Positions 27,219 through 37,373 of a stretch of DNA of 64,000 nucleotides are shown piece by piece. Position numbers and translations under genes: made by a program. Under the pieces are notes generated by a model. It worked only from the letters and a program-made list of their open reading frames with translations. It did no database searches and was not told where the DNA came from. Every line of letters begins with the position of its first letter. Position 1 is the stretch's first letter. The stretch is from CAVPTL01 sp963729195 (GTDB lineage: Bacteria > Actinomycetota > Thermoleophilia > Gaiellales > JAICJC01), in contig CAVSNF010000024.1 of assembly GCA_963729195.1 (NCBI GenBank), positions 677,596-741,595 of the forward strand. Reading direction: 5' to 3'.

Positions 27219-28570
27219 ATGGCAACAGCGCAGCTCACGGCGCCCGTGGATGGCGGGCCGAGTATCTGCCGCCAAGGCGGTCCCCGGCCGGCTGCTCGCC
27301 GGCGTCGCTCGGCTGCGCCCAAGCCGAGGGCCTAGCCGCCGGCACACCCGCATCCTGGCCGCCCTGGCGTTCCTCGGACCCGGGCTGATCGCAGCAAACG
27401 CCGGCAACGACGCCGGCGGAATCGCCACCTACTCGGCGGTCGGTGCCACCTACGGCTACGACCTGCTGTGGATGATGGTGGTGATCACGATCTCGCTGAT
27501 CGTCGTCCAGGAGATGGCGGCGCGAATGGGTGCGGTCACCGGCAAAGGGCTGGCCGAGCTGATTCGCGAGGAATACGGGGTGCGCTGGTCGCTGTTTGCC
27601 ACCAGCTCGGTGCTGATCGCGAACTTCGGCATCTGCATCTCGGAGTTCGTCGGCGTCGGTGCCGCGCTGGGACTGGCCGGAGTGCCGGTGCAGGTGTCGG
27701 TGCCGATTGCCGCCGTGGGCGTGTGGCTGCTCTTGATGCGCGGCTCCTACAAGGTCGCAGAGCGGGTATTCGTGCTGATGACGATCCCCTTCTTCGCCTA
27801 TCCCGTCGCCGCCATCCTGGCCCGCCCCAAATGGGGTCACGTGGGTCGGGCGATCATCGCTCCCAGCCTGCACGCGTCGCACGCCTACCTGTTCCTGTTC
27901 ATCGCCACGGCCGGCACCACGATCACACCCTTCATGCAGCTGTACGTGCAGTCGGCGGTGGTCGAGCGCGGCGTCTCCACCGACGAGCTCAAGGCCGAGC
28001 GGTCAGAGGTGGTCACCGGCTCGATCTTCGCAAACGTGATCGCGCATGTCGATCATCATCGCGACCGGGGCCACCCTGTACGTCCACGGCGAGCACGACA
28101 TCTCGACCGCCGCCCAGGCTGCACAGGCCCTGGAGCCGTTCGCCGGCCGCTACGCCGAGGTGCTGTTCGGAATCGGGCTGCTCGGCGCGAGCCTCCTGGC
28201 CGCAGCGATCCTGCCGACCACCGCCGCCTACGTCATCTCCGAGACGTTCGGCTTCGAGAAGGGCATCAGCCGAAACCCCAAAGAGGCGCCGGTGTTCGTC
28301 GCCACAATCACCACCCTGATCGCGATCGGCGCGCTGATCGCCATCATCCCGGGGCTGCCGGTGATCTCGCTGCTGATCGGCGTGCAGGTGATCAACGGCG
28401 CCCTGCTGCCGATCCTTTTGATCTTCATCTGGCGGCTGGCCGCCAACAAGGAGCTGATGGGGGAGTACCGAAACGGGCGTGTGTTCAACGCCGTCGCCGG
28501 ATTCACAGTGGTCGCCACCTCCACCCTCTCGATCCTGCTGCTGGGGATCATCTTCGCGGGAGTCGCATAG
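27219..28570 (+). CDS. Nramp family divalent cation transporter, frameshifted near 28043
   Basis: Integral membrane transporter of about 440 aa with at least ten hydrophobic helices (residues 40 onward). Helix 1 reads FLGPGLIAANAGNDAGGIA, where classical Nramps have DPGN. Helix 6 reads GTTITPFMQLYVQS, where classical Nramps have a Met-Pro-His motif. This resembles the Nramp-related Mg2+ transporter branch rather than Mn/Fe MntH. The frame shifts +1 near 28043 (VIA then MSIIIATGATLYVHG). ATG 27219 needs a further early shift; the in-frame ATG 27250 is the alternative. Coupled to the MgtE-N/CBS gene upstream. Confidence 0.8.
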
Positions 28571-28578
28571 GCCGAATG

Positions 28579-29949
28579 TCAGCGCACGGGCACCGGCTGT
28601 GCCACCGAGAACAGCTGCCACTCGCCCGGCAGACCCTTGAGTTCCGCGGTGCCGGCGTTTTCGAAGTCGATGCCGGAGCCGGCCACGAGATCCTTGACCG
28701 TGCTCGAGACCAGCACCTCCCCCGCCCCAGCCCGAGCGGCGACCCGCGCACCGATGTGCACGGCGATGCCACCCACCTTGCCGTCGACCAGCTCGCACTC
28801 CCCGGTGTGCAGGCCGGCGCGGATCTGAATCCCCAGCTCGCCGACCGACTCGGCAATCGCACAGGCACAGCGGATGGCGCGCGCCGGGCCGTCGAAGCTC
28901 GCGAAGAACCCGTCGCCGGCCGTGTCGATCTCGGTACCCGAGTAGCGCACCAGCTGCCGGCGAACGGCGGCGTGATGTTGCTGTAGCAGCTGCCCCCAAG
29001 CCCGATCGCCCAGCTCCATCAGCTTCTCGGTCGAACCGACGATGTCGGTGAACATGACCGTCGCCAGCACCCGGTCGTGCTCGACTCGATCCCATTCGCC
29101 GCGATCCCACAGGTCGTACAGGAACCGCTTGGTCTCGCGGCCCAGCTCTTCCGGCCGCACCCACCAGCCGTGGTCACTGCCGGGCAGCTCGACCATCTCT
29201 GCCCCGGGAACCCGGTCTGCGATGTAGCGGCCTTCAACCAGCAGCCACGTCGGGTCGTCGACCGGATGCAGCACCAGCGTCGGTACCGAGATCGAGGAGA
29301 GCACGTGGCGCACGTCGGCACCCATGTTCATGCGCGTGAGCGCACGCACCGTGCCGGGGCTGCCGCTGGAGAGCACCCACTTGCGCCACCACTCCTTGGC
29401 CTTTGGATCGTCAGCAATGCTCGGAGAAAGATCCCTGAGGCGGGTATCCAACCATTCGTCTGACCCGATCGGCGGCACCTGCTCCACCGACGTCAACTCG
29501 AGCCACTCCTCCACCGTCGGGGCCCAGGGGTAGTCGTGAGCCTTCATGTGGCTGGCACCCGTGCCGTACACGATCGCGGCAGCCGTCCGCTCGGGGTAGG
29601 TGGCCGCGAACAGCAGCGTCATCGGCCCGCCTTCCGACACTCCCATGATCGCGGCGCGCTCGGAGCCGGCAGCGTCCATCACCGCCCGGATGTCGTCCAT
29701 GCGCGTCTCCAGGTCGGGAACCCCGGCCGCGCGGTCGGACAGCCCCGTGCCTCGCTTGTCGAACAGGATCAGGCGGGAGAAGGACGCCAGCGCGGTCAGT
29801 GTGTCCCGCGCGGGACCTTCCCATGCGGCATCGAACGCCGTCAGCACCCAACCGCCGACGAACACGAGGTCAAACGGCCCTTCGCCGATCACGCCGTAGG
29901 CGATGCTGACATCGCCGCTGCGGGCGTAGCTGACTCGCGGAGCATCCAC
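28579..29949 (-). CDS. Alpha/beta hydrolase fused to class III adenylate/guanylate cyclase
   Basis: A 456-aa two-domain signalling protein. Residues 1-275 are an alpha/beta hydrolase: oxyanion-region FVGGWV, nucleophile elbow GVSEGG, and histidine in PGSDHGWW. Residues about 285-450 are a class III cyclase with VMFTDIVGSTE (first metal Asp) and DTAGDGFFASF (second metal Asp), and the substrate-region ARVAARAGAGEVLVS. It could couple binding or hydrolysis of a small ester to cAMP/cGMP synthesis. GTG 29949 begins the family sequence DAPRVSYARSGDVSIAY. The cNMP-domain proteins elsewhere in the window are possible receivers of the signal. Confidence 0.85.
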   Translation of the reverse strand: MDAPRVSYARSGDVSIAYGVIGEGPFDLVFVGGWVLTAFDAAWEGPARDTLTALASFSRLILFDKRGTGLSDRAAGVPDLETRMDDIRAVMDAAGSERAAIMGVSEGGPMTLLFAATYPERTAAAIVYGTGASHMKAHDYPWAPTVEEWLELTSVEQVPPIGSDEWLDTRLRDLSPSIADDPKAKEWWRKWVLSSGSPGTVRALTRMNMGADVRHVLSSISVPTLVLHPVDDPTWLLVEGRYIADRVPGAEMVELPGSDHGWWVRPEELGRETKRFLYDLWDRGEWDRVEHDRVLATVMFTDIVGSTEKLMELGDRAWGQLLQQHHAAVRRQLVRYSGTEIDTAGDGFFASFDGPARAIRCACAIAESVGELGIQIRAGLHTGECELVDGKVGGIAVHIGARVAARAGAGEVLVSSTVKDLVAGSGIDFENAGTAELKGLPGEWQLFSVAQPVPVR

Positions 29950-30063
29950 GCGATGAGTATCCCCCAGGCGTGACTGGGTAGGCAACCCGATCCGTAGCCA
30001 CCCCGACGCCGGGTAGGGGTGTTCGCTGATGTCCCAACACCGCCTGCGGAGGATGCTGGTTTC

Positions 30064-30603
30064 ATGACCAGCGACCAGGTGTGGCGCGCGATTGGGAAGG
30101 CGTCGTTTGCCGTCCTCGGCTACGTGACCCCCGCAGGCGAACCCCGATCGAGCGGGGTCGTCTACAAGATGATCGGCCGGCGGCTGTACGTGGCCGTTGC
30201 ACCCGACAGCTGGAAGGCCCGCCACATCGCGGCACACCCAACAGTGTCAGTCACAGTGACGGTGCGCCGGGGAGGCGTGCTGTCGCTGGTGTTTCCGATC
30301 CCGCCGGCCACCGTCAGCTTCCACGGGAACGCGGCCGTGTACGCGGCAGCGTCGCCGCAGGCCCGCTTGCGGAGCAGGCAACTCGGCGCGCTGCTCCCGG
30401 ACGAGCGGCGTGAGACGGCCTGCCTGATCGAGATCATTCCTGAGGGCGACTTTCTCACCTACGGCGTGGACGTGCCGTTGCGGAAGATGCGCGACCCGGC
30501 GATCGCTCGTGCTCGGGTGCGGGTAGGCGCCGTCGGAACCGCGGCTCGCGATCAGCCGCCGGCCGGCGTTGGCTCGCCCGGCCGGACCAGCCCGGACTCA
30601 TAG
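30064..30603 (+). CDS. Pyridoxamine-5'-phosphate-oxidase-like flavin-binding protein
   Basis: A 179-aa split-barrel protein of the FMN/F420-binding PNPOx-like group. Signs are the opening helix MTSDQVWRAIGKASFAVLGY followed by VTPAGEPRSSGVVY, and the strand pair LYVAVAPDSWKARHIAAHP, where the Trp-Lys-Ala-Arg region usually contacts the cofactor phosphate. ATG 30064 has GGAGGA 10 bp upstream. The last 50 bp overlap the 3' end of the converging response-regulator gene, and the C-terminal 25 residues look unstructured. Confidence 0.75.
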   Translation: MTSDQVWRAIGKASFAVLGYVTPAGEPRSSGVVYKMIGRRLYVAVAPDSWKARHIAAHPTVSVTVTVRRGGVLSLVFPIPPATVSFHGNAAVYAAASPQARLRSRQLGALLPDERRETACLIEIIPEGDFLTYGVDVPLRKMRDPAIARARVRVGAVGTAARDQPPAGVGSPGRTSPDS

Positions 30604-31226
30604 CCGAGCACCACCGCCTGGACGCGGTCGCGCAGACGGAGCTTTGCCAGGATCCGGTTGACGTGCGTTTTGACCGTCGCCTCGCTGACGATCAGCCGCG
30701 CGGCGATCTCGCCGTTGGAGAGCCCCCGGGCGATCAGCTCGAGCACCTCCAGCTCGCGGGCGGTCAGCTCGTCCAGCCCTGACGGCGTGCGGGCTCCGGG
30801 CGACGGCCGACGGACATAGTCCTCGATCAACCGGCGTGTGATCGCGGGCGCCAGCAGGGCCTCGCCCGAGGTCACCAGCCGCACAGCCTCGACCAGACGC
30901 GCCGGCGGCGCGCTCTTCAGCAGGAAACCGCCGGCACCGGCCTTCAGCGCGTCGTAGACGATCTCGTCACTGTCAAAGGTGGTGAGCACGAGTACCTGCG
31001 TGTCACTGGTCTCAGCGACGATCCGCCTGGTCGCCTCCAGCCCGTCCAGCCGGGGCATACGCACATCCATCAGCACCAGATCGGGGGCCGTTTCGCGGAC
31101 CATGGTGAGCGCCTCCACGCCGTCCTCTGCCTCGCCGGCGACCTCGATGCCATCCTGCGCATCCAGAATCATCCGGAAGCCGCCGCGCACCAGCGCCTGA
31201 TCGTCGGCGATCAGGACGCGGATCAC
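30552..31226 (-). CDS. NarL/LuxR-type response regulator
   Basis: A 224-aa two-component response regulator. The receiver domain has the acidic pair in IADDQALVRGG, phosphorylation at Asp54 (LVLMDVRMP), conserved Thr in VLVLTTFD and Lys in GFLLKSAPP. The C-terminal HTH (about residues 152-215) reads LTARELEVLELIARGLSNGE and VSEATVKTHVNRILAKL. Its start overlaps the kinase stop by 4 bp (ATGA), so the pair is translationally coupled. Target genes are unknown; the PNPOx gene and membrane protein next door are candidates. Confidence 0.92.
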   Translation of the reverse strand: MIRVLIADDQALVRGGFRMILDAQDGIEVAGEAEDGVEALTMVRETAPDLVLMDVRMPRLDGLEATRRIVAETSDTQVLVLTTFDSDEIVYDALKAGAGGFLLKSAPPARLVEAVRLVTSGEALLAPAITRRLIEDYVRRPSPGARTPSGLDELTARELEVLELIARGLSNGEIAARLIVSEATVKTHVNRILAKLRLRDRVQAVVLGYESGLVRPGEPTPAGG

Positions 31227-32356
31227 GCGGCACCCCCTAGCGGCAGCTGGGCATGCACGCCGAATCCTCCGCCGGGGCGGGGCCCTGCGTCGAGCGAGCC
31301 GCCGAAGACCAGCACGCGTTCGCGCATACCCACCAGTCCCAGCCCACCGTCGCCGTTTGCGGTGGCGTGGCCGTCGTCGACCACATCGACTTCGAGCGCA
31401 TCGTCGCCGTAGCGAACGACGACACTGGTATGGACATCCCCGGCGTGCTTGCGGGCGTTGGTCAGTGCCTCCTGCACGATCCGGTATGCGGCCAACTCCA
31501 CGCCGAGCGGCAGCACCCGGCGGTGACCCTCGATGCTGAGCTCGACGGGCATCCCGATCGCACGAGTCTCGTTGATCAGCGTCTCCAACTCACCCAGTCC
31601 AGGCTGAGGCGAGAGGCCACCCTCCGGCCCGTGTTCGCGGAGCACTCCGAGCAGCCTGCTCATCTCAGCCAGTGCCTCGCGTCCGGTCTGCTGGATCGAG
31701 AGCACCGGTTCGTACGCGCGCGCGGGGTCGAGTCGCAGCATCTCCTCAGCGGCCCCGGCCTGGACGACCATGACACTGAGCGAGTGTGCGATCACGTCGT
31801 GGAGTTCGCGGGCGATGCGTTTTCGCTCCTCCTGGGCGGCGGCCTCCACCCGCTCGAGCTGTTCACGCTCGAGCTGTTCCGCCCGCTGCGCGTGCACCCG
31901 GGCCTCGTCGTTTCGCGTCCGCACGATTCGCCCGACGAACAGCGCCAGCCCCACCCAGAACATGCCGAACACGAAGTTGCCGACGCCCTTGTTCTGGCTC
32001 GTCACCGCAATCGCGAGCCCGATCCCCATCACTGCCACTCCCGCAAGTACACGCGTCGCCGGGGCATGCACGACCAGCGAGTAGGCGGCAACCGTCAGGC
32101 ACGCCAGCGGAATGATCGGCTCCTGGATCGGGACTCCGGCAATGCTTTCGAGCGCCATCGCGATCGACGTGACCACCGTCACCGCAAGCGGGAACTCCCG
32201 TCTCCACATCAGGGACGCGGCGGCGACGAGGGCGATCGGTAGCGCCGCCCATCGTGGCGTGACCCCGTGGTTGAGCCAAACCTCAACCACGGCAAGCGTC
32301 ATGAAGCCCACCGCGACCAGGACGTCATTTCGAGGTGGTATCAGCCGACGCTCCAC
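31223..32356 (-). CDS. Sensor histidine kinase, HisKA_3 type
   Basis: A 377-aa membrane kinase partner of the adjacent response regulator. About four to five hydrophobic helices occupy residues 10-145. A coiled linker (QRAEQLEREQLERVEAAAQ) leads to the dimerisation helix ERKRIARELHDVIAHSLSVM with phospho-acceptor His186. The ATP-binding domain has the N-box QEALTNARKHA, the G1 motif VDVVDDGHA and G2 GGLGLVGMRERV. There is no large extracellular sensor, so it probably senses the membrane, as in DesK-like kinases. Start ATG/GTG at 32356 is in a 200-bp gap divergent from the membrane-protein gene. Confidence 0.92.
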   Translation of the reverse strand: MERRLIPPRNDVLVAVGFMTLAVVEVWLNHGVTPRWAALPIALVAAASLMWRREFPLAVTVVTSIAMALESIAGVPIQEPIIPLACLTVAAYSLVVHAPATRVLAGVAVMGIGLAIAVTSQNKGVGNFVFGMFWVGLALFVGRIVRTRNDEARVHAQRAEQLEREQLERVEAAAQEERKRIARELHDVIAHSLSVMVVQAGAAEEMLRLDPARAYEPVLSIQQTGREALAEMSRLLGVLREHGPEGGLSPQPGLGELETLINETRAIGMPVELSIEGHRRVLPLGVELAAYRIVQEALTNARKHAGDVHTSVVVRYGDDALEVDVVDDGHATANGDGGLGLVGMRERVLVFGGSLDAGPRPGGGFGVHAQLPLGGAA

Positions 32357-32559
32357 CCTCCCACCCTACTTCCGGGCGGGAGCGGTCGCATCAACCCAGC
32401 GGTCGATCCGGTTCCACCCACGGCTGTACACGAACGCGCCCTCGGATCCACTCAGCAGTCGAGCACAGATCACACCGTGGCCCGACGCCTCGCCGACGCA
32501 CAGCGCCGACGCTCCCAGTACCCCGCAACTCCGCGGGCTACGACCAGGAGGACACAATC

Positions 32560-33267
32560 GTGTCAGACCGTGCAATTCGACTCACGGGCGCCTACGCCGC
32601 GCTCTCGGCACTGGCGGTGCTGATCATCTCGCCGCTACTCGCCCTCGCCTACTTCGCCACATCCGACGGCGCGGACGAGCTGCGCACCTCCACGGTCACA
32701 ATGTGGGCAACTCCCGCCACCAAGCTCGCCGGCGGCCTGCTCACCTTCGGCTCTACCCCGCGCGTATATGGCACCTACCTCCAAGCGTTCGCGCTGATCT
32801 TTCCCTCCATCCTGCTGTGCGCGTGGGTAGCGCGCTCGCGGCGCCCGGAGGCCAAGTCTCGGCCGGAGCGCTGGAGTTGGCGAGCCGCGATGGCCGGCTA
32901 CGCCATCATGACCGCAGGGCTGACGATCGCATTCTGCCTCGAGGCGGCCACGTGGGTGAGCGGCACCGATCCGCACAACGGCCCGCTCAACGTCGTGTTC
33001 CTCGGCCTGCTGATTCCGGGCATCCTGCTCTCGACCCTCGGGTCAAGTGTGCTGGGAATGAGCCTGGTTCGATCGGAATACGTCCCCCGTGCCACCGCAT
33101 GGCTGCTCACCCTCAGCTTTCCCGGATGGATTATTGGGAGTTTCGTCTTCGGGCACAACAGCCTCGGGCTGATCCCGCTGTTCCTCGCCTGGGGCGTGAC
33201 TGGGCTCGAGCTGTGGAGCCCTCGCACATCGCACCAGTTCGAGGTGGCGGTGCCGACCACTGACTGA
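32560..33267 (+). CDS. Hypothetical polytopic membrane protein
   Basis: A 235-aa protein starting at GTG 32560 with AGGAGG 8 bp upstream. About six hydrophobic helices: residues 6-28, 60-85, 102-120, 135-158, 170-190 and 195-215. Polar features include a loop with ARSRRPEAKSRPERWSW. No family is recognised. It is divergent from the two-component kinase gene and could be its target; the shared 200-bp region would hold both promoters. Confidence 0.7.
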   Translation: MSDRAIRLTGAYAALSALAVLIISPLLALAYFATSDGADELRTSTVTMWATPATKLAGGLLTFGSTPRVYGTYLQAFALIFPSILLCAWVARSRRPEAKSRPERWSWRAAMAGYAIMTAGLTIAFCLEAATWVSGTDPHNGPLNVVFLGLLIPGILLSTLGSSVLGMSLVRSEYVPRATAWLLTLSFPGWIIGSFVFGHNSLGLIPLFLAWGVTGLELWSPRTSHQFEVAVPTTD

Positions 33268-33272
33268 CGGCA

Positions 33273-34629
33273 TCACGTGGCCGCGGTGTAGAGCCGCCAT
33301 CGGTTGGGGACGCCCTTGAGCTGATGCTCTCCGTGATCGGTGAAGATCAGGCCGGAGCCGGCGACGAGATCCTTCACCGTCTGTGAGACGAGCACCTGGG
33401 AAGCACCGGCCAGGGCTCCCACCCGGGCGCCGATGCTGACGGCGATACCCGCGGCCTTGCCGTCGATCACCTCACACTCGCCGGTGTGCACACCGCACCG
33501 GATCTCAATACCGAGGGCGCGCACGCGATCACTGATCTCCAGGGCGCAATGGATCGCGCGCGCCGGCCCGTCGAAGGTCGCATAGAACCCATCACCGGCA
33601 GTGTCGTTCTCGACACCGCGCCAGTCGGCCAGAGCTCCACGGACGATGGCGTGGTGTCGCTGCACAACATCCTTCCAGGCGTGATCTCCGAGCTTGGCCT
33701 GATGCTCGGTTGAGCCGACGATGTCGGTGAACAACACCGTCGAGAGGATCGTGTCCACAGCCGCGCGCCGCGGCTCGACACCGACGAACCGCTGAATCGA
33801 CTCAAACCGCGGCCGCATGTGGCGCTCCAGCTCCACCCTCCCGCTCGGCCAGCCGTCTCCGGCGAAGACCTCGCGCGTGGCGTTCGGCATCAGGGATGTG
33901 ACGTACGCGGAGACGTCGGGGTTGATGCCCTCGCCTTCACTCACCATCACCAGCGTCGGTGTCTGCACCGCTGGGAGCACGTGGGTGACGTCGGTCTCCC
34001 ACCAGACCTCGGTCAACTCGACGGCGACATCCGGGGTGCAGGTGTTGCGGGTTTGCCGGACGATGTGGCGCAGCTCCTCGTCTGGCGGCTCCACCCCGTT
34101 GACGCGGGCTTCCTGACTCGCCCACGCCTCGGCGTACCCCCTCGTTCCCCACAACTCGAGTGCCGCCCGCTCTCTGGCGAGTTCCTCGGCATCAAAACCC
34201 CACGGGAAAGCTCGGCGACCAGGTGATGCGCGGGGCGGGATCCTCCCACACCAGCGCACGCACCCGGTGAGGCTCGGTGGCTGCCAGAAGCAGGCACGGA
34301 GCCAAGCTCTCGTGCCACCCACCCAGCACCACGCTGTCGCTGCCCACGGCATCCAGCACCGCACGCAGATCCGCCACCCGAGTTTCGAGATTGGGCACGG
34401 GGACGTTGCGACTCGACAGGCCGGTGGCCCGCCGATCATGCAGGATCAGACGCGCGAAGGACGCCAGCCCCTCGAACCAGGCGGTGTCATAGGAACCGCC
34501 CCAGACCGTGTCGAGATGCCCGAAGAAGTCGATCTGCCAGGCGATGTCCACCGGCCCTGAGCCCACCACCTGATAGGCGATGTAGGCACCGTCCGGGGTG
34601 ACCACGTACTCCGGATCGGGAATCTCCAT
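33273..34629 (-). CDS. Alpha/beta hydrolase-like/class III cyclase fusion, frameshifted near 34202
   Basis: Paralogue of the fusion at 28579-29949, about 452 aa after repair. The N-terminal hydrolase-like domain starts DPEYVVTPDGAYIAYQVVGSG. Where the paralogue has the nucleophile elbow GVSEGG, this one has GGWHESLAP, so the catalytic serine appears lost. The cyclase domain is complete: VLFTDIVGSTE and DTAGDGFYATF carry the two metal aspartates. The frame breaks after SPSFP at about 34202; removing one base restores WGFDAEELARER. It may be a ligand-sensing cyclase rather than an enzyme-cyclase. Confidence 0.8.
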
Positions 34630-34651
34630 GCGCCAACCCTACGCCGCTGGG

Positions 34652-35576
34652 CTAGTCGGCTGCGCGCCGGACGGTGACCAGCAGTGTCACGCTGACGACC
34701 ACGAGCCAGATCGGGAACAGCACCGCCAGCGGTCCGGAGAAGGCTCCGGTGATGAAGAGCACGACCGCCATTGCGTAGCCGAGCAGCCCCAGCCACCGCG
34801 GCAGCGCTCCGAAGCGCATGCCGAGGGTCGAGGTGGACGAACATGAACACCGCCGCGAAGCGGGCTGCACAGATCACGTAGAGGCCGTACCAGAGGCTGT
34901 GGGCGAGGCTGATGACGTCGCGGCTGGGAGTGGACTCGTTGCCGTACTCCACCACCAGCACGGGAGCTGCCGCCGCGACCGCCGCGGCCACCGCGAGCGC
35001 GGAAAGCAGGAGACCGGAGCCAAAGAACACCGTGGCGTAGAACTGATCCTCCCGCTCGCCCAGCCGCTTGCGCACGACCGCGATGAACCACAGAAACGAG
35101 ACCGCGCCGACCGGGGCCAGGTTGAGCGCCCACAGCACCTCCTGCCGGTTGCTGCCGTCGGCGTACCAGGCGGTCAGCTCGGAGCCCGAGACGTTGGCGC
35201 TCGGCTGAGCCTGCAACAGATACGTGGAGAGGCTGATCTGGATCGCGGCCACGATGCCGGTGATCGCCGCGGCCTCGATCGAGGTGACGGATCGGCGCAT
35301 GCGGGTCACCCGTTCGCCCGCCGCTGCGTCGAGCTCCGTGGTTTTGGCGGCGGCCTTGGCATCGAACTCCCGCGTGCGATCGCGGGCCGCCCGATCGAAC
35401 TGCGCGGCCGCAGCCAGCGCGCCCCCGCGCCGCTCGAGCTTTTCATCCAGCCGTTCGTCGAGATCGTCCGCCTTCGTGCCCAGCTCGTTGGCCTTGGCAT
35501 CGACCGTGGAGACCTGCTCGACCACCTTCGCGTCGGCCCGACTCCACCACCCCGTGACTGTGCTCAGCAGCCCCAT
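34652..35576 (-). CDS. Coiled-coil membrane protein, frameshifted near 34835
   Basis: About 308 aa after repair. Residues 15-95 are highly charged and heptad-like (VDAKANELGTKADDLDERL, LERRGGALAAAAQFDRAA), predicted as coiled coil. Then come about six membrane helices (SVTSIEAAAITGIVAAIQIS; LWALNLAPVGAVSFLWFIAV; GSGLLLSALAVAAAVAAAAP; and further). The C-terminal helices (LPRWLGLLGYAMAVVLFITG) are read in a second frame joined near 34835 by removing one base. No family is recognised. It lies between signalling genes on the same strand. Confidence 0.65.
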
Positions 35577-35612
35577 CGCGCACCGAGTGTAAACCGTGGA
35601 GCAGCGTGCTTC

Positions 35613-36846
35613 TTACACTCGGGGCTTCGGTTGTCGCAACCACAGCGACGCCTGGCTGGGCTGAAGCGCCTCGGTCACCACGGCCAGCACCTCAGTATTC
35701 AGCGCATCGAGATCGACCTGCTCCCGCAGGCGGCTGCTGAAGCCTTGAAGAGTTTGCGCGGCGTCGTATTTTCTTCGGTAGAACCGCTGGTCGACGGCCC
35801 GCTGGATGCGATGGCGAAGCGGCTGGAAGGCGGCGGCGACAACCAGGGTCGAGAGCGTGACCGCGAGCGCACCGGACTGACCGGTAACCGACCGAAACAC
35901 CCATCCCAAAAGCGAGATCCCACCCAGGTAGACCAACGCCAGCGTCGCGGCCAACACCGCATACACAAGCGTCTTTCGGATGATCACGTCGATCTCGTAC
36001 AACCGATACCGCAGGATCGCGATGCCGGTTGCGAGGGGCAAAGCCGCCACGCCTGAGGCGAACAGCACCAGCACCGTGGCAGTCGCCCACCGGTCGGGAA
36101 TCTGCCACAGCACGATCTGACACGCCAGCAACGCCATGAAGAATCCGGCAGCTCCCACGAACCACTTCAGCTGCTGTCGCAGCACCCCCGTGGCCTGCCG
36201 GTACCGACGTATCAGCGACACGACCGACACCACCGTGATCGCGAGCACGATCACGGCACAGATCGAGGTCGCCACCTGCGCCACGACCCCCAACGTGCCG
36301 GCCAGAGCAATCGGACCGTCGACCGACTGGGCGGGATCGAGGGAGTTCAGCGTTCCGGGGCTGATCGTCTGCAACACCGTGAAGGCGCCGCCGGCGATCA
36401 CGGCCACGCGCGCCACCGGTCTCCACCGCGGGGACGGCAGGTGGCCGTCGGGAAACACCAGAAACAGGGTCAACACGACCGCGAACAGTCCCGGTCCGTA
36501 GATCGCGCTCGAGACCACGAGAGCGGCCATCCCTCCGGGAAGCGGGTCACCAGACTCGAGCGCCCGCAGCGAATACGCCTCGCCTGCGATCGCGATCGCC
36601 GCCAGCACGCCAAACCCCAGAAACAGCCATCCGATCGGGTTTCCGCGAAGCCGCGAGGCGAGCACCGCACCCATGCTCGAAAACGCCATCTGCACCCCGC
36701 CGAACACGAGAATCCATCCGAACGAGTACCCGCTCGCCACAGTGAGCCCGAAGGCGGCCAAGCAGCAGCGCCGTCGAGAGCGCCCACAGCAGCCACGCCA
36801 CTTTCGCGTGGGGAGCGCCAGACTGGATCCGTGCGGTGTGGTTCAT
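35613..36846 (-). CDS. Membrane sensor-like protein without a kinase domain, frameshifted near 36768
   Basis: About 410 aa after repair, with eight or more hydrophobic helices followed by YRLYEIDVIIRKTLVYAVLA and then a final pair of helices and a cytosolic tail (QRAVDQRFYRRKYDAAQTLQ, GFSSRLREQVDLDALNTEV). This layout is the N-terminal sensor half of a group of actinobacterial/Chloroflexi histidine kinases, but it stops at LWLRQPKPRV before any HisKA or ATPase domain. ATG 36846 starts MNHTARIQSG; one extra base near 36768 separates it from the rest. It may be a truncated kinase or a free-standing signalling partner. Confidence 0.65.
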
Positions 36847-36926
36847 AGGGTGGACTACCCGCAAAGTCTTTCACCTTCACGTTCCGGGATCGTTACGGAT
36901 CGGCTGCAAGGGGTAGTCTGAGGCTG

Positions 36927-37373
36927 GTGCTGACCAACCGCTCTGCCCCACCCGCAACCGTGACGCCGGTGCTCGTCTATCCCGACGTGCGCGCCGCGGT
37001 GGCGTGGCTGGAGGCGGCGTTCGGCTTCCAGGAGCGGGTGCGCATCGGTGAGCGCCATCGCGCCCAGCTCCGCGTCGGGGCCGACGGAGCCGTGGTCATC
37101 GCCGAGGCCCATGGCGAACAGGTTGCCCCCAGCGCCGGTGCTGTCACCCATGTGATCAAGGTGCGCGTGGCCGATGTCGACGCCGCCTTTGCCCGCGCTC
37201 GCGACCACGGCGCGCGAGTCCTGGAAGAGCTGACCACGCATGTCTACGGCGAGCGTTCGGGCGTGCTCGAGGATCTTGCCGGGCATCGGTGGGAGCTGAC
37301 GCAGACCGTGCGCGACGTCGACCCCGAAGAATGGGGCGGCATCGCCATCGGATCGTGGAACCCCGAACCGTGA
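36927..37373 (+). CDS. VOC family protein
   Basis: A 148-aa glyoxalase-fold protein from GTG 36927: first module PVLVYPDVRAAVAWLEAAFG, second module THVIKVRVADVDAAFARARDHG, ending EDLAGHRWELTQT. The first metal-ligand position appears to be Val/Tyr rather than His, so it may be one of the metal-free PhnB/YdeE-like binding proteins. Its TGA overlaps the GTG start of the MOSC gene, implying coupled translation. Confidence 0.8.
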   Translation: MLTNRSAPPATVTPVLVYPDVRAAVAWLEAAFGFQERVRIGERHRAQLRVGADGAVVIAEAHGEQVAPSAGAVTHVIKVRVADVDAAFARARDHGARVLEELTTHVYGERSGVLEDLAGHRWELTQTVRDVDPEEWGGIAIGSWNPEP

